From Candidatus Yaniella excrementigallinarum (GTDB taxonomy: Bacteria > Actinomycetota > Actinomycetes > Actinomycetales > Micrococcaceae): a stretch of 58,135 nucleotides of DNA. The notes beneath the pieces are model-generated. The model was given only the letters and a program-made list of their open reading frames with translations. It was not told where the DNA came from and ran no database searches. The translations under genes were made by a program, and so were the position numbers. The DNA is taken from contig DXHA01000045.1 of NCBI GenBank assembly GCA_019113675.1, forward strand, positions 1 through 58,135. Reading direction: 5' to 3'. Positions 43,780-57,324 of this stretch are shown one piece after another (the first letter of the stretch is position 1; every line of letters starts with the position of its first letter).

Positions 43780-43847
43780 CCCGTGGGCGCTCTTACCCAG
43801 GTCCACCAGGTAGTGACACCACTAATGGGGAGTTTTAGGGTGACCAT

Positions 43848-44372
43848 ATGGCAATTATTAAAAAAGTTCTGAGCAAATCTCCTCGCATTCATGAGTCGGT
43901 ATTTCTAGCAGAAACTGCAGCCATTACCGGTGACGTCACCATGGCGGAACATTCCTCGGCCTTCTATGGTGTATCGGCTCGTGGAGACTCCGCTGCGATC
44001 TCGGTGGGTGCCCGCTCAAATCTGCAAGACAATGTGGTTCTACACGCTGATGAAGGTTTCCCGTGCACTATTGGCAATGATGTTTCGGTAGGCCATGCTG
44101 CCATCGTCCACGGCGCCACTGTTGGCGACGGTGCGCTGATCGGTATGAACGCAACCGTACTCAACGGTGCAACGGTTGGAGCCGGCTCGTTGGTTGCCGC
44201 TAATTCAATGGTGTCGGAGGGCATGGAGATCCCACCCAATTCGCTGGTAGCCGGTGTACCGGCCAAGGTTCGGCGTGAACTCAATGACGAACAAGTCGCT
44301 GGGCTACGGGGTAATGCAACCACATATGTACAGCTGGCTACGGAACATCTCCGTGCCGAAGACGTAAAATAA
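43848..44372 (+). CDS. Gamma-carbonic anhydrase family protein (left-handed beta-helix)
   Basis: A 174-residue hexapeptide-repeat protein. The core (about 15-140) is built of repeats such as VTMAEHSSAFYG, ARSNLQDNVVLHAD, ISVGHAAIVHG and ATVGDGALIGMNA. The three zinc histidines expected for Cam/CamH-like proteins are present in VVLHADE and VGHAAIVHG. A C-terminal helix region (LRGNATTYVQLATEHL) packs on the side, as in PaaY/YrdA proteins. Many members lack carbonic anhydrase activity, so the reaction is uncertain. ATG 43848 has GGTGA just upstream. Confidence 0.9.
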   Translation: MAIIKKVLSKSPRIHESVFLAETAAITGDVTMAEHSSAFYGVSARGDSAAISVGARSNLQDNVVLHADEGFPCTIGNDVSVGHAAIVHGATVGDGALIGMNATVLNGATVGAGSLVAANSMVSEGMEIPPNSLVAGVPAKVRRELNDEQVAGLRGNATTYVQLATEHLRAEDVK

Positions 44373-44442
44373 AGCACCTTTCCGGTAATTGCCGGACAGC
44401 TAACGTTAATAGTTTCCAAATTATCCAGGTGAGCATAGGGTC

Positions 44443-45405
44443 ATGAGACAAAAGATCGTAATTTTGCCGGTACAAGAACAACGCGATAACACTCCGTTTG
44501 AAAATGCTGATGAAACCACCGTGGCAACAGCACAGGAGCATGGATTTGAGATTGTCGGACCCGATGATGGCAACGCCACCGCCATCGTCGTCGTCCGCAT
44601 GCTGGATTCGGCAATCATTGAGCAGACTCTTGCTGCAAACCCTCAAGTCTCCTGGGTACAGTTGCCGTTTGCCGGAGTCGAATCGTTCCTGCCGGTGGCC
44701 AAGCGGTACCCAGACGTTTCGTTTACTTCTGCAAAGGGAAGTTTCGCCCCGCCCGTAGCCGAACACGCGTTAGCGCTCACTCTGGCGTTGCTGCGCTACC
44801 TACCCGAACGGATACGCGCCACTAGCTGGGGCGAATCATATGGCACCACCTTAGATGGTGCCAATGTGCTAATCGTTGGTGCCGGGGGTATCGGCTCAGA
44901 ATTAGTGCGCCTATTTTCTAACTGGGATACTCATATCACCGTGGTACGTCGTAGGCCTGATCCGTTACCGGGGGCAGATCAAACTGTTACCGCAGACCAA
45001 TTGGACAACGTGTTACCCCAAGCCAACGTTGTGGTATTGGCTGCTGCTGCAACCCCGGATACCCGTCAAATGTTTGGCCCCCAACAGTTTGATTTGATGG
45101 ATGACGACGCAGTCTTGGTCAACATTGCTCGTGGCAACTTGGTTGACACCGATGCACTCGTTTCAGCCTTGTCCGAAGGTCGCATTCGATCGGCCGGGTT
45201 GGATGTTACCGATCCAGAGCCGCTACCTGATGGCCACCCTTTATGGAACGAACCAAACTGCATCATCACTCCCCATACCGCTGATACTCCCCCGATAGTA
45301 ATTCGTCTGCTCGATGAACGTATCAAACGAAATTTAACCAGTTTGGCTGCAGGAACCGCACCGGATAAGTTAGAAGGCCTGGTCGATACAGAAGCCGGCT
45401 ACTAA
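44443..45405 (+). CDS. D-2-hydroxyacid dehydrogenase (NAD-dependent)
   Basis: A 320-residue protein of the D-isomer-specific 2-hydroxyacid dehydrogenase family. The Rossmann motif is VLIVGAGGIGSELVRLF (about 141-157). The catalytic arginine is in NIARGNLVDTDAL, the glutamate in DVTDPEPLP and the histidine in IITPHTAD. The N-terminal substrate domain contains WVQLPFAGVESFL, typical of the hydroxypyruvate/phosphoglycerate-like group. The substrate is not fixed. It runs in the same direction as the glutaminase gene 30 bases downstream and may share its transcript. Confidence 0.88.
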   Translation: MRQKIVILPVQEQRDNTPFENADETTVATAQEHGFEIVGPDDGNATAIVVVRMLDSAIIEQTLAANPQVSWVQLPFAGVESFLPVAKRYPDVSFTSAKGSFAPPVAEHALALTLALLRYLPERIRATSWGESYGTTLDGANVLIVGAGGIGSELVRLFSNWDTHITVVRRRPDPLPGADQTVTADQLDNVLPQANVVVLAAAATPDTRQMFGPQQFDLMDDDAVLVNIARGNLVDTDALVSALSEGRIRSAGLDVTDPEPLPDGHPLWNEPNCIITPHTADTPPIVIRLLDERIKRNLTSLAAGTAPDKLEGLVDTEAGY

Positions 45406-45435
45406 TTACACCCAGACGACATTGAGGGATTGCCT

Positions 45436-47397
45436 ATGATGATCTCGCCTTTGCACCGGTACTTATCTGAAATGCTGGAAAACCTACGTCCAATGACGTC
45501 GGGCACCGTCAATCCGGTAACCGAAGTGGCGACGAGTCCCGATATCAACAAAGTGGGAATCACCGTTACTACGGTTAACGGCCACCAGTATTCTTCCGGT
45601 GATGCAGACCATAAATTTGCAATTCAGTCCATTGCCAAAGTTTTTGCCTACGGTCTGGCACTGGATGATTTGGGTCCACGCGAAGTAGGTAAAAAAATTG
45701 ATGTCGAGCCCTCTGGTGACCCGTTCAACGAAATATCTCTACAGCACCAGAGCGGACGGCCTGATAACGCCATGATCAATGCCGGTGCCATCGCCACCGT
45801 GGGACTTATTAAAGGTAGCGGCGGCAAAGATCGCATCACTCGTATTTCCCGGACCATGGAGCTGGCAGCAGAGGGGTCGCCCGGTGAACTAGAAATCAAC
45901 CGGATCGTATACCACGCTGAAAATATTGGTGGACACCGTAACAGGGCGCTGGCCTGGTTGCTGCGGTCGTTTGAGATCATTGATTCCGATCCAGAACCGG
46001 TAGTTCAAGACTATTTTTTAGAATGTTCTACCGATGTCACGACGGAAAACCTTTCCATGATGGCCGCAACCCTGGCCAATAAAGGTGTTAACCCGGTCAC
46101 GGGTCGAGAAGTATTTTCGGAAGACACTACCAAGCAGGTACTGGCGGTCATGATGACCTGCGGTATGTACGATGCTGCTGGCAACTGGATGATCGACATT
46201 GGCTTACCGGCCAAATCTGGTGTTGATGGCGGCATCATGGTAGTGGTACCCGGCCAGTTAGGTATCGGGGTCTATTCCGCACCGCTTGACAGCCACGGCA
46301 ACTCGGTGCGCGGTGCTGCCGCCATTCGTCGTGTGACCCGCGATCTAGGCTTGCATTATGCCGATGCCCCACCACTTGGCGGCTCAACCCTGCGCGCTCA
46401 CTATTCACTGGCCGATGCGTCCTTGGGTGTCGTACGCTCCACAGAACTGTCACGAATTACTTCACAGTTTGGCGAACGTTGTCAGATTCTTGAGGTTTCC
46501 GGAGATCTCGGCTTTGCTGAAACTGAGACTATGGTCCGCACCATCGTAGAAATGGACGATGAGGTATCGATGGTTATTATCGATTTCCAGGGTGTGGATG
46601 ATTACGGCAAAGCAGCTATTCTCATGCTGGCATCCATGATTACTGTATGGCGAGATGAAGGTAAAGATATTATCTTCATTGATTGGGGCGAGTCCTTAGT
46701 CGAAAGCATTCTGGATTACATCAGTGTTCGTGACGACCTATATTTACCGGACCCTCGTGAGAAAGCTAAAGCCGCATCGGCCGGTCAACTAGACCTGCCG
46801 TCCGATGCCGAATCCATTGAGCAGGAAATTACCGGGGAATTTCGGTTATTCGATAATCGCTCCGCGGCACTTGAATGGGCAGAATTACGCTTGGCACAAC
46901 GTTATGCTCGCGATGTGCTGCACACCGATGACTCGCCACGCGAACCAGAAGCAGCACCGGTCTTCGAATTCCTCAACGACGCTGACGTAGACGAACTGGC
47001 AGGCTATATGGAGTTGCGCAGCTATACGGCCGATACTGTTATCCGACGCGTAGGCCAACCGTTTGGTGGGATTTACTTTATTCGCTCGGGGCGTGTAGAA
47101 CTGGCTGCCGAGGGCAAAGGCGATACCCGCTACCGTCACGTCTACCTGTCCCCCGGTACCACTTTCGGGGAATTTGCGCTTACCTATACTGGCCGACAGC
47201 TCACGACTATCCGTGCGATAGATGACGTTGAGGTACTTGTGCTATCTGCGCAGAAAATCGCATCGATTGAAAAATCAAACCCGCAATTGGCCATCCGCCT
47301 ATGGACTGCCATCGCCCGTGAAGCCTATACCGTATTGGAACAGTCTTCACGTGAAGCAGGTGCACGTGAAGAATATGGGCCTGAACAGTACGACTAG
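45436..47397 (+). CDS. glsA: Glutaminase fused to STAS and cyclic-nucleotide-binding domains
   Basis: A 653-residue three-domain protein. Residues about 5-305 are a serine-type glutaminase hydrolysing glutamine to glutamate and ammonia. The catalytic Ser-x-x-Lys is in QSIAKVFAY (S65, K68), with QSGRPDNAMINAGAIA, the family signature. Residues about 345-445 form a STAS domain; its usual phospho-Ser position in DxSG reads DDYGKAA (Tyr), so it is probably not phosphorylated. Residues about 510-640 form a cyclic-nucleotide-binding fold with FGEFALTYTGRQLTTIRA; the phosphate arginine is there, but the following Ala is changed. It may be regulated by ligand or binding partner. ATG 45436 is chosen (GAGGG upstream) over TTG 45430. 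Confidence 0.9.
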   Translation: MMISPLHRYLSEMLENLRPMTSGTVNPVTEVATSPDINKVGITVTTVNGHQYSSGDADHKFAIQSIAKVFAYGLALDDLGPREVGKKIDVEPSGDPFNEISLQHQSGRPDNAMINAGAIATVGLIKGSGGKDRITRISRTMELAAEGSPGELEINRIVYHAENIGGHRNRALAWLLRSFEIIDSDPEPVVQDYFLECSTDVTTENLSMMAATLANKGVNPVTGREVFSEDTTKQVLAVMMTCGMYDAAGNWMIDIGLPAKSGVDGGIMVVVPGQLGIGVYSAPLDSHGNSVRGAAAIRRVTRDLGLHYADAPPLGGSTLRAHYSLADASLGVVRSTELSRITSQFGERCQILEVSGDLGFAETETMVRTIVEMDDEVSMVIIDFQGVDDYGKAAILMLASMITVWRDEGKDIIFIDWGESLVESILDYISVRDDLYLPDPREKAKAASAGQLDLPSDAESIEQEITGEFRLFDNRSAALEWAELRLAQRYARDVLHTDDSPREPEAAPVFEFLNDADVDELAGYMELRSYTADTVIRRVGQPFGGIYFIRSGRVELAAEGKGDTRYRHVYLSPGTTFGEFALTYTGRQLTTIRAIDDVEVLVLSAQKIASIEKSNPQLAIRLWTAIAREAYTVLEQSSREAGAREEYGPEQYD

Positions 47398-47401
47398 TTC
47401 A

Positions 47402-47443
47402 AAACGTTGGGGCCGCTACCAACCGGTAGCGGCCCCAACGTTT
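47402..47443. terminator. Bidirectional terminator between glsA and icd
   Basis: A near-perfect 19-bp inverted repeat (47402-47420 and 47425-47443) with a four-base loop lies between two convergent genes and ends with T residues. It serves both. Confidence 0.88.
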
Positions 47444-47463
47444 GGGTTATGGCGTATGCAGTA

Positions 47464-49701
<2,238 letters not shown>

Positions 49702-49869
49702 TCATGTTTCAAGCGCCCTTTGGTGCTGGGCACCTCACAATTCCCTCCCTAATCTAACCCACTAGAACCCGCCAGATGCTCAATTGTCCGATTTCGGCCG
49801 GGAGTTAAGCCACCTGCGTGCGGTTTGGTCCATAGTTTCCAAGAACAAGTTTCAGTCGGCTTAGAAGTG

Positions 49870-51243
49870 TTAAATACCTAGGATAGTTTTAGCGATCAAG
49901 AAATAGACCACCAGACCTAGAGCATCAACAACCGTAGAGATAAATGGGTTGGAAAATACTGCCGGATCGACCCCGATCTTCGAGGCAATCAAGGGCATGA
50001 TGGATCCCACTGTTGCAGCCAGCGTACAAATGACTAGTAGGGTTGTCCCAATCACCAAACCAATGTGGAATTCAAAAAATAGGGTCGCCCCTACCAGCCC
50101 GAGGGTCCCTAACAGAAGACCCAACGTCACCCCTACCAGGGCTTCACGTCTAATAACTCGGATATAATCTCGGGTGGTCACTTGGCTCAGTGCAATAGCG
50201 CGGGTAACCGTGGTTGCCGCCTGGTTTCCAGTATTGCCACCGGTCCCGGTGAGTAACGGGACAAACAAGGTGAGTACTACCATGGCCGCCAGGGTGTCTT
50301 CAAAATAGTCTAAGACTTGAACGGTGAGCGTCGCACCAACAGCTAATACTAAAAGCCAGGTGATCCGCGATTTTACTAGATGCAGAACTGAGGTGGACAA
50401 ATAAGGTTGACCCAACGGTTCTGCACCACCCGAACGGAGGCTGGATTCTGATTCCGCCTCTTCTAAAATTTGTTGGGCGCCAGCAACGGTGAGCATACCG
50501 ATAAGGCGTTCTGCTTCATCGACTACTGGTAATGCTTCAATCCGGTCATACACCACGGTACGTGCGGCATCTTCGGCGTCGTCGTGGATAGAAACCGTCT
50601 GGGTAGGTTCCATAATGTCGGCCACTAAATCATCCGGCTCCGCACGCACCAGTCGCGGTAGGTGCACCAGCCCTAATACTTTATGGGTGGTTGATCCAAC
50701 CGGTAATACTGTCAGATTGTTGACCTCGTAGTCGGCCACGGCGACGTCACGAATGATATTCAACGCCGTTGCGGCAGTCATATCCCGGGTGAGTTCTTGG
50801 GCTACCACGGTCATGCGACGACCAACAGAATCATCCGGGTAACCAAGGATTCTAGCGGCAACGTTGCGCTCGTGTTCTCCCAGACTGGCTAATAGTCGCT
50901 GGGCTACTTCAGCTGGTACCTCATCAAGCAGTCGGGCCTGGGTGGAAGACTCCAGCTGGGAGAACAAATCCTGGGTGTGCTCATCCGCTAAACCATCGAT
51001 CAAATCCGATTGCAACATCGGTTCCATATTGCTGAAGACTTCCACGGCAACGTCTTTGTCGAGCAGTCGAAATGCTAGGGGCATCAGCGACGGCGGAGTC
51101 CTATCCAGCACCCGTTCAACCACCGCGGTTCTGGTATTACGCAGCAGTTCTGCGGCCACCGCATATTCTTTGGCACGTAAAAGATCCCAGAGTTCTTCTT
51201 CGAAGTCAGCAGGCGAGGCTTCTTGTGGTTTGAGATCCGACAT
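49870..51243 (-). CDS. mgtE: Magnesium transporter MgtE
   Basis: A 457-residue Mg2+ channel. The N-domain (about 10-135) has helical repeats with RTPPSLMPLAFRLLDKDVAVEVF and SLGEHERNVAARILGYPDDSVGRRM. Two CBS domains follow (about 140-265; MTAATALNIIRDVAVADYEVN, DIMEPTQTVSIHDDAEDAARTV). The five-helix pore domain (about 290-457) has the signature LFVPLLTGTGGNTGNQAATTVTRAIAL and DPAVFSNPFISTVVDALGLVVYF. All key acidic residues for the selectivity site appear present. The gene starts 29 bases after purH stops, with no room for an M-box riboswitch before it, so it may be read through from purH. Confidence 0.95.
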   Translation of the reverse strand: MSDLKPQEASPADFEEELWDLLRAKEYAVAAELLRNTRTAVVERVLDRTPPSLMPLAFRLLDKDVAVEVFSNMEPMLQSDLIDGLADEHTQDLFSQLESSTQARLLDEVPAEVAQRLLASLGEHERNVAARILGYPDDSVGRRMTVVAQELTRDMTAATALNIIRDVAVADYEVNNLTVLPVGSTTHKVLGLVHLPRLVRAEPDDLVADIMEPTQTVSIHDDAEDAARTVVYDRIEALPVVDEAERLIGMLTVAGAQQILEEAESESSLRSGGAEPLGQPYLSTSVLHLVKSRITWLLVLAVGATLTVQVLDYFEDTLAAMVVLTLFVPLLTGTGGNTGNQAATTVTRAIALSQVTTRDYIRVIRREALVGVTLGLLLGTLGLVGATLFFEFHIGLVIGTTLLVICTLAATVGSIMPLIASKIGVDPAVFSNPFISTVVDALGLVVYFLIAKTILGI

Positions 51244-51272
51244 ACCTACCCCTTAGAGATATTCACCGGTGG

Positions 51273-52931
51273 TTATCCGTGGTAAAAGTGCCGTGCTCCT
51301 GTCAGGTACATGGTGACGCCAGCGGCCTTGGCCGCCTGGATCACTTCTTCATCGCGCATTGACCCTCCCGGCTGAACAACAGCACGAACACCGGCATCAA
51401 TGAGAATCTGTAAACCGTCAGCAAAGGGAAAGAAGGCATCCGAGGCTGCCACCGAACCGGTAGCGCGGTCGGGGGCACCTGCACCGGAGACGTTTTCGGC
51501 GCCACCGGCAGCTGAAACTTCTTGTGCACCGGTAGCCGCTAAGCCCAGGGTGTTGGCCCGTTCAATGGCAAGGCGACAGGAATCCAGACGGTTAACTTGG
51601 CCCATTCCGATGCCCACAGCCGCCTGACCGGATGCCAATAGTACAGCGTTGGATTTCGGTGCTCGCACCGCCTGCCAAGCAAAGATCAGATCCCGCATGG
51701 TGGCATCGTCGGCCGGCTCGCCGGCTACAAGCTCCCAATTATTGGGGTGGTCACCGTCTGCTTGATAAATATCGGTTTCTTGAACGAGCATGCCGCCTGA
51801 GATTTGTTTGAACTCTTGGGTATCAATAACAAAGTTCGTTGGCAGTTCTAGTAACCGTATATTCTTTTTGGCTGAAAGCACTTCATGAGCTTCTGGGGTA
51901 AATCCTGGTGCAACAACAACTTCGGTGAAAATATCTTTAACCTGATCCGCCATAGCTGCCGAAACGGGACGGTTTGCTGCGATAACACCCCCGAAAGCCG
52001 ACACAGGGTCCGTGGCATGGGCCTTAAGATGAGCATCGGCGATTGCATCGTCGGCGTCGATAGAAGCCACAGCTAGCCCACATGGGTTGGCATGTTTGAT
52101 AACAGCGACAGCAGGTTGGGTAAATGCATAGGCTGCCCGCACGGCGGCATCGGCGTCAACGTAGTTATTGAAACTCATGGCTTTGCCGTGTAGCAGTTCA
52201 GCTTGCGCTATTCCGGGGGTCGGAGTGGTTGCCGTATACAGTGCTGCTGGTTGATGCGGGTTTTCACCATAGCGCAAGGATTTTTTCAGTTCTAATGCGT
52301 GCCCGGCATAGCTTGGGTGTACAGCCTCGTCGAAGGTTTCTGCCATCCAGGTCGCGACTGCGGTGTCGTAGGAAGCTGTATGGGAAAATGCCTCGACGGC
52401 GAGCTGGCGGCGTTGTGCCAAGCTGAATCCGCCGTTACCAACAGCAGTCAGAATGTCATGGTAGGACTCCGGGTTAACCACGATGGCTACCGAACCGTGA
52501 TTTTTGGCGGCAGCTCGGACCATTGTTGGACCACCAATATCAATCTGTTCGATTGCTTGTGGCGCGGTGGCACCCGATGCAACCGTTTCGACAAACGGGT
52601 ACAGATTGGCCACTACAAGATCAAACGGTGCAATATCGTGCTCGGCCAGTTGATTCATATGATCAGAAACGTTCTTATCGGCCAGCACTCCGGAATGGAT
52701 AAATGGGTGCAAGGTTTTGACTCGGCCGTCGAGCACTTCGGGGAACCCGGTGACCTGCGATACCTGCGTGACGGCAACTCCTGCCGCCTGAATCATGGCT
52801 GCAGTTGAACCAGTGGAGATAATTTCGACTCCGGCATCTGCCAATCCCTGTGCCAGTTCGGCTAACCCTGTTTTATCGTAAACAGATATTAGCGCGCGTT
52901 TTATCGGGATTTGATCCAGCTGGTTGGTCAC
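51273..52931 (-). CDS. purH: Bifunctional AICAR formyltransferase/IMP cyclohydrolase
   Basis: A 552-residue enzyme for the last two steps of IMP synthesis. The N-terminal cyclohydrolase (MGS-like) part runs to about 200 ([37 protein letters not shown]). The transformylase part has [14 protein letters not shown] and the catalytic Lys-His in [11 protein letters not shown]. The C-terminus carries a short Ala/Gly-rich insertion ([15 protein letters not shown]) just before the conserved [10 protein letters not shown]. The frame is open to 52949, but GTG 52931 has AAGGAG six bases upstream and is preferred. It follows purN on the same strand by 57 bases, the usual purNH arrangement. Confidence 0.96.
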   Translation of the reverse strand: MTNQLDQIPIKRALISVYDKTGLAELAQGLADAGVEIISTGSTAAMIQAAGVAVTQVSQVTGFPEVLDGRVKTLHPFIHSGVLADKNVSDHMNQLAEHDIAPFDLVVANLYPFVETVASGATAPQAIEQIDIGGPTMVRAAAKNHGSVAIVVNPESYHDILTAVGNGGFSLAQRRQLAVEAFSHTASYDTAVATWMAETFDEAVHPSYAGHALELKKSLRYGENPHQPAALYTATTPTPGIAQAELLHGKAMSFNNYVDADAAVRAAYAFTQPAVAVIKHANPCGLAVASIDADDAIADAHLKAHATDPVSAFGGVIAANRPVSAAMADQVKDIFTEVVVAPGFTPEAHEVLSAKKNIRLLELPTNFVIDTQEFKQISGGMLVQETDIYQADGDHPNNWELVAGEPADDATMRDLIFAWQAVRAPKSNAVLLASGQAAVGIGMGQVNRLDSCRLAIERANTLGLAATGAQEVSAAGGAENVSGAGAPDRATGSVAASDAFFPFADGLQILIDAGVRAVVQPGGSMRDEEVIQAAKAAGVTMYLTGARHFYHG

Positions 52932-52988
52932 AGTGGGCTCCTTATACACTCTTTGCTACCGATTGAGTTTAACTCTACCCGCGTCATT

Positions 52989-53594
52989 CTAGCGTGGTTT
53001 GGCGTATGGCCGGATCAGTTCTCGTGGTGTAGTACCGGTGGCCAATGCTGCCAGGTTATCAACCAGCATGCGCCTTTCGGCCACCTTAATTTTTTCGTGC
53101 AGGCTGGTTTCGTTGTCGTCAGTATCGATAGTAACTGCCCGCTGATCTAAAATCGGCCCGGTATCTACGCCGGTATCAACTAGATGTAATGTAGTGCCGG
53201 TAACCACCACGCCAGCTGCGAGCGCATCTTTAACTGCATGGGCGCCAGGAAATGCGGGCAATAAGGCGGGGTGGGTATTGAGAAATTTGCCGTCAAAGTG
53301 GTCAATAAATTCTGGACCCACAATACGCATCAGTCCAGAGGACAAGACAACATCCGGGTTATAAGCGGCCACAGCGTGTGTCAGACCGGTGGTCCACGCT
53401 TGACGAGAACCAGATGTCTGATAATCGACGACGAAAGTTTCAATGCCGGCAGTTTTTGCGCGGGTTAAACCATAGGCTGCATGGTTATCGGCACCTGCGG
53501 CTACAATATCAATGTCGAGCTCACCAGCAGCGACCGCGTCGATAAGAGTTTGAAAATTGGAACCAGATCCTGAAAGTAAAACCACCAAGCGCAT
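52989..53594 (-). CDS. purN: Phosphoribosylglycinamide formyltransferase
   Basis: A 201-residue enzyme that formylates GAR with 10-formyl-tetrahydrofolate in purine synthesis. The N-terminal phosphate loop is VVLLSGSGSNFQTLID. The catalytic Asn-His pair lies in NTHPALLPAFPGAHAVKDAL, and the aspartate in LVDTGVDTGPILDQ. The frame is open to 53696, but ATG 53594 gives the normal N-terminus MRLVVLLSGSGSN. It is preceded by TAGACT seven bases upstream and no Shine-Dalgarno sequence, so a leaderless mRNA is possible. purH follows on the same strand. The extended frame overlaps the divergent small membrane protein gene and is rejected. Confidence 0.95.
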   Translation of the reverse strand: MRLVVLLSGSGSNFQTLIDAVAAGELDIDIVAAGADNHAAYGLTRAKTAGIETFVVDYQTSGSRQAWTTGLTHAVAAYNPDVVLSSGLMRIVGPEFIDHFDGKFLNTHPALLPAFPGAHAVKDALAAGVVVTGTTLHLVDTGVDTGPILDQRAVTIDTDDNETSLHEKIKVAERRMLVDNLAALATGTTPRELIRPYAKPR

Positions 53595-53669
53595 GGACTC
53601 TAGTCTAAAGACTGAAACGCTACACTTGGGTATCAATTGACACGATGGTTGTAAGGAAGGCGTCAGACG

Positions 53670-54047
53670 GTGAGTGAACAACAACAACCCACCCACAAGA
53701 AGAAAGTGGCTGAAGCCATCCTGTGGATTGTCGCAGCCTTGATCGCCACCTATGCGGCTATGGCATTACCGTTGCCGTATAAGGTCATTGCACCAGTTAT
53801 TGCCTTGGCTGCGGTGGTTACGGCCATTCGGTTGTTTCGGCTTGCGACCAAAGGTGAAGACTCCATGCTGGTGTGGGTTGCTGGCACCGCTGGATTATTG
53901 GGGGCACTGTTTTTCGGTGGCGTCGCCACATCACAGATTATTATGTGGAACCCCACTTCCGAATACGAACAGTGTACAGCGGAGGCACTGACCGAAGCGG
54001 CGCAGGATTCCTGTGACCAGCAGTATTCCGATAATCTGTGGCCTTAG
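53670..54047 (+). CDS. Small three-helix membrane protein
   Basis: A 125-residue protein of unknown function. A short polar basic start (SEQQQPTHKKKVAEA) precedes three hydrophobic segments (about 17-33, 37-55, 66-92). The tail has two cysteines (YEQCTAEALTEAAQDSCDQQY), which could form a disulphide outside the cell. The GTG start has AAGGAAGG in its leader. It is divergent to purN, and its stop overlaps that of the DUF6350 gene by four bases, with no terminator between. Base and codon use fit the neighbours. Confidence 0.75.
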   Translation: MSEQQQPTHKKKVAEAILWIVAALIATYAAMALPLPYKVIAPVIALAAVVTAIRLFRLATKGEDSMLVWVAGTAGLLGALFFGGVATSQIIMWNPTSEYEQCTAEALTEAAQDSCDQQYSDNLWP

Positions 54048-55324
54048 TCGTAATGCACTGACCGGCGATAATACAGTGCACCGTCGCGCAGTGGAGCTAA
54101 AGCATACCCAATGGCGGCCCCGACGCCGATGTGAGCAGCAAATAGACCAGCGGTGGTCCATACCGGTGGGCCCACAACATTCAAATCCCCGATGGCCCAT
54201 GATCCACCCGACAACAACATAACCACTACACTCAATAGTCCTGCGGTTATCCCGATCGTGATGCCAGTGGCTACGACGGCAATGGTGATCGCCGTAGGAT
54301 GATTCGGTATTTTGGCGATAATAAAATCTTCCACGTGGTTTTCACCTTCCTCAAAGAACCACCATCCAGCAACCACACCGGCCAGTAGCAATAAGAGCAG
54401 CACCCACCAGTGCGCCTGGAGATGTTGTTCTTGTGGTAGCGCCGCCAGGATCGGCAGTGCTGGTTTTGGACCGGATATCGTCCCTGCCGGGGAGACTATC
54501 GTGGTACCGATACTAAATCCAGCGCCCGTAAGATAGCTGATGGTCCAGGCCGCCACATTGGGTAACACCAATATTTGCAGCACGGTAATGACCAGACCGC
54601 CAAAAATGCCGGCGTCCAGTCGTTGATATACATCGGTAACATCGGCCCAGTGGATGCCAATTTGGATGGTCAACAGTATCGAAGCGATCGCCCAGGCCCC
54701 CACGATTCCGATTACCGCGGCCCTCAGCAATGCCCAAAGATAGTGACTGAAGTTGCGCGCCACATCCGACAGAGTATCGATGCGGGCGCGGATCTGCTCC
54801 GTGAGTGGTCGGCGGAAGTACCCCAGCACACCCCATGCGTACCCGAGCAGAAAAACCACTCCGGGAATAATGGTTGCCATGAGGACCTGGATATTGACGG
54901 TCTCAGAGTTGACCAGGGTGATGGTTCCCCACACAAAAAACTCAAAAGCTGCCAGAGCCCCCAGAGTAGGCTGCCACAGGTTTTTCCACTGTGCGGCTCT
55001 AGCCAGCCGTATTCCCGTACGACGCGCCAACACTATCCAAATCGCAAACAGCCCCAGCGGAATAAAGCGCCAGGTGCCTAATATTTCTTCGGTATCCACA
55101 CTCAAGAGCTCCAGGGGTACGCCATAGCTGGAAAGCCACGTGAGGGCGCCAATAGCCCCGGCTTCTCCTAAGGACATATCGGCAAACGCTCCGGTCAGCC
55201 ACATTATAGCCATCGGCACCACAATGATTGCAGCACCGATAAAAGCGGCAGCCAATGCTTCAACGATGCCCTGTAACCACAGCGGCATCGGAAAGGATTT
55301 GCGTTGAGTCGTGGTGTTGGTCAT
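54044..55324 (-). CDS. DUF6350 family integral membrane protein
   Basis: A 426-residue actinobacterial membrane protein with about nine to ten predicted helices. Recognisable family-like features are the N-terminal segment PLWLQGIVEALAAAFIGAAIIVVPMAIMWLTG, the YGVPLE loop, the long helix-turn VWGTITLVNSE, and TGAGFSIGTTIVSPAGTISGPKPALPILAALPQ. Homologues lie next to purN/purH and sucCD in many actinobacteria and are annotated as DUF6350 or cell-division membrane protein PerM-like. The function is not known here. ATG 55324 follows TAGGAAGTA. It converges with the small membrane protein gene with overlapping stops. Confidence 0.82.
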   Translation of the reverse strand: MTNTTTQRKSFPMPLWLQGIVEALAAAFIGAAIIVVPMAIMWLTGAFADMSLGEAGAIGALTWLSSYGVPLELLSVDTEEILGTWRFIPLGLFAIWIVLARRTGIRLARAAQWKNLWQPTLGALAAFEFFVWGTITLVNSETVNIQVLMATIIPGVVFLLGYAWGVLGYFRRPLTEQIRARIDTLSDVARNFSHYLWALLRAAVIGIVGAWAIASILLTIQIGIHWADVTDVYQRLDAGIFGGLVITVLQILVLPNVAAWTISYLTGAGFSIGTTIVSPAGTISGPKPALPILAALPQEQHLQAHWWVLLLLLLAGVVAGWWFFEEGENHVEDFIIAKIPNHPTAITIAVVATGITIGITAGLLSVVVMLLSGGSWAIGDLNVVGPPVWTTAGLFAAHIGVGAAIGYALAPLRDGALYYRRSVHYD

Positions 55325-55460
55325 TACTTCCTATAGTGCCACTTGTGATGCTGTTGTCGGTTGATCGGCGCGACGATGTTGTCGTCTATAAGAAAATTCT
55401 GTGAAAGTCCTGCAACGTAGTGCACGCAGGTCAGGTTTTGTTCTAAGATTGCCTCCAGAA

Positions 55461-57322
<1,862 letters not shown>

Positions 57323-57324
57323 AT

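Noticed and set aside
51244-51272. Mg2+-sensing (M-box) riboswitch before mgtE
   Set aside because: Only 29 bases separate purH from mgtE, far too short for such an element.
52299-52808. 169-codon plus-strand frame opposite purH
   Set aside because: It is antisense to conserved purH coding sequence and cysteine/arginine-rich in the way shadows are.
53595-53696. N-terminal extension of PurN
   Set aside because: The added residues do not fit the family, have no ribosome site, and overlap the divergent gene starting at 53670.
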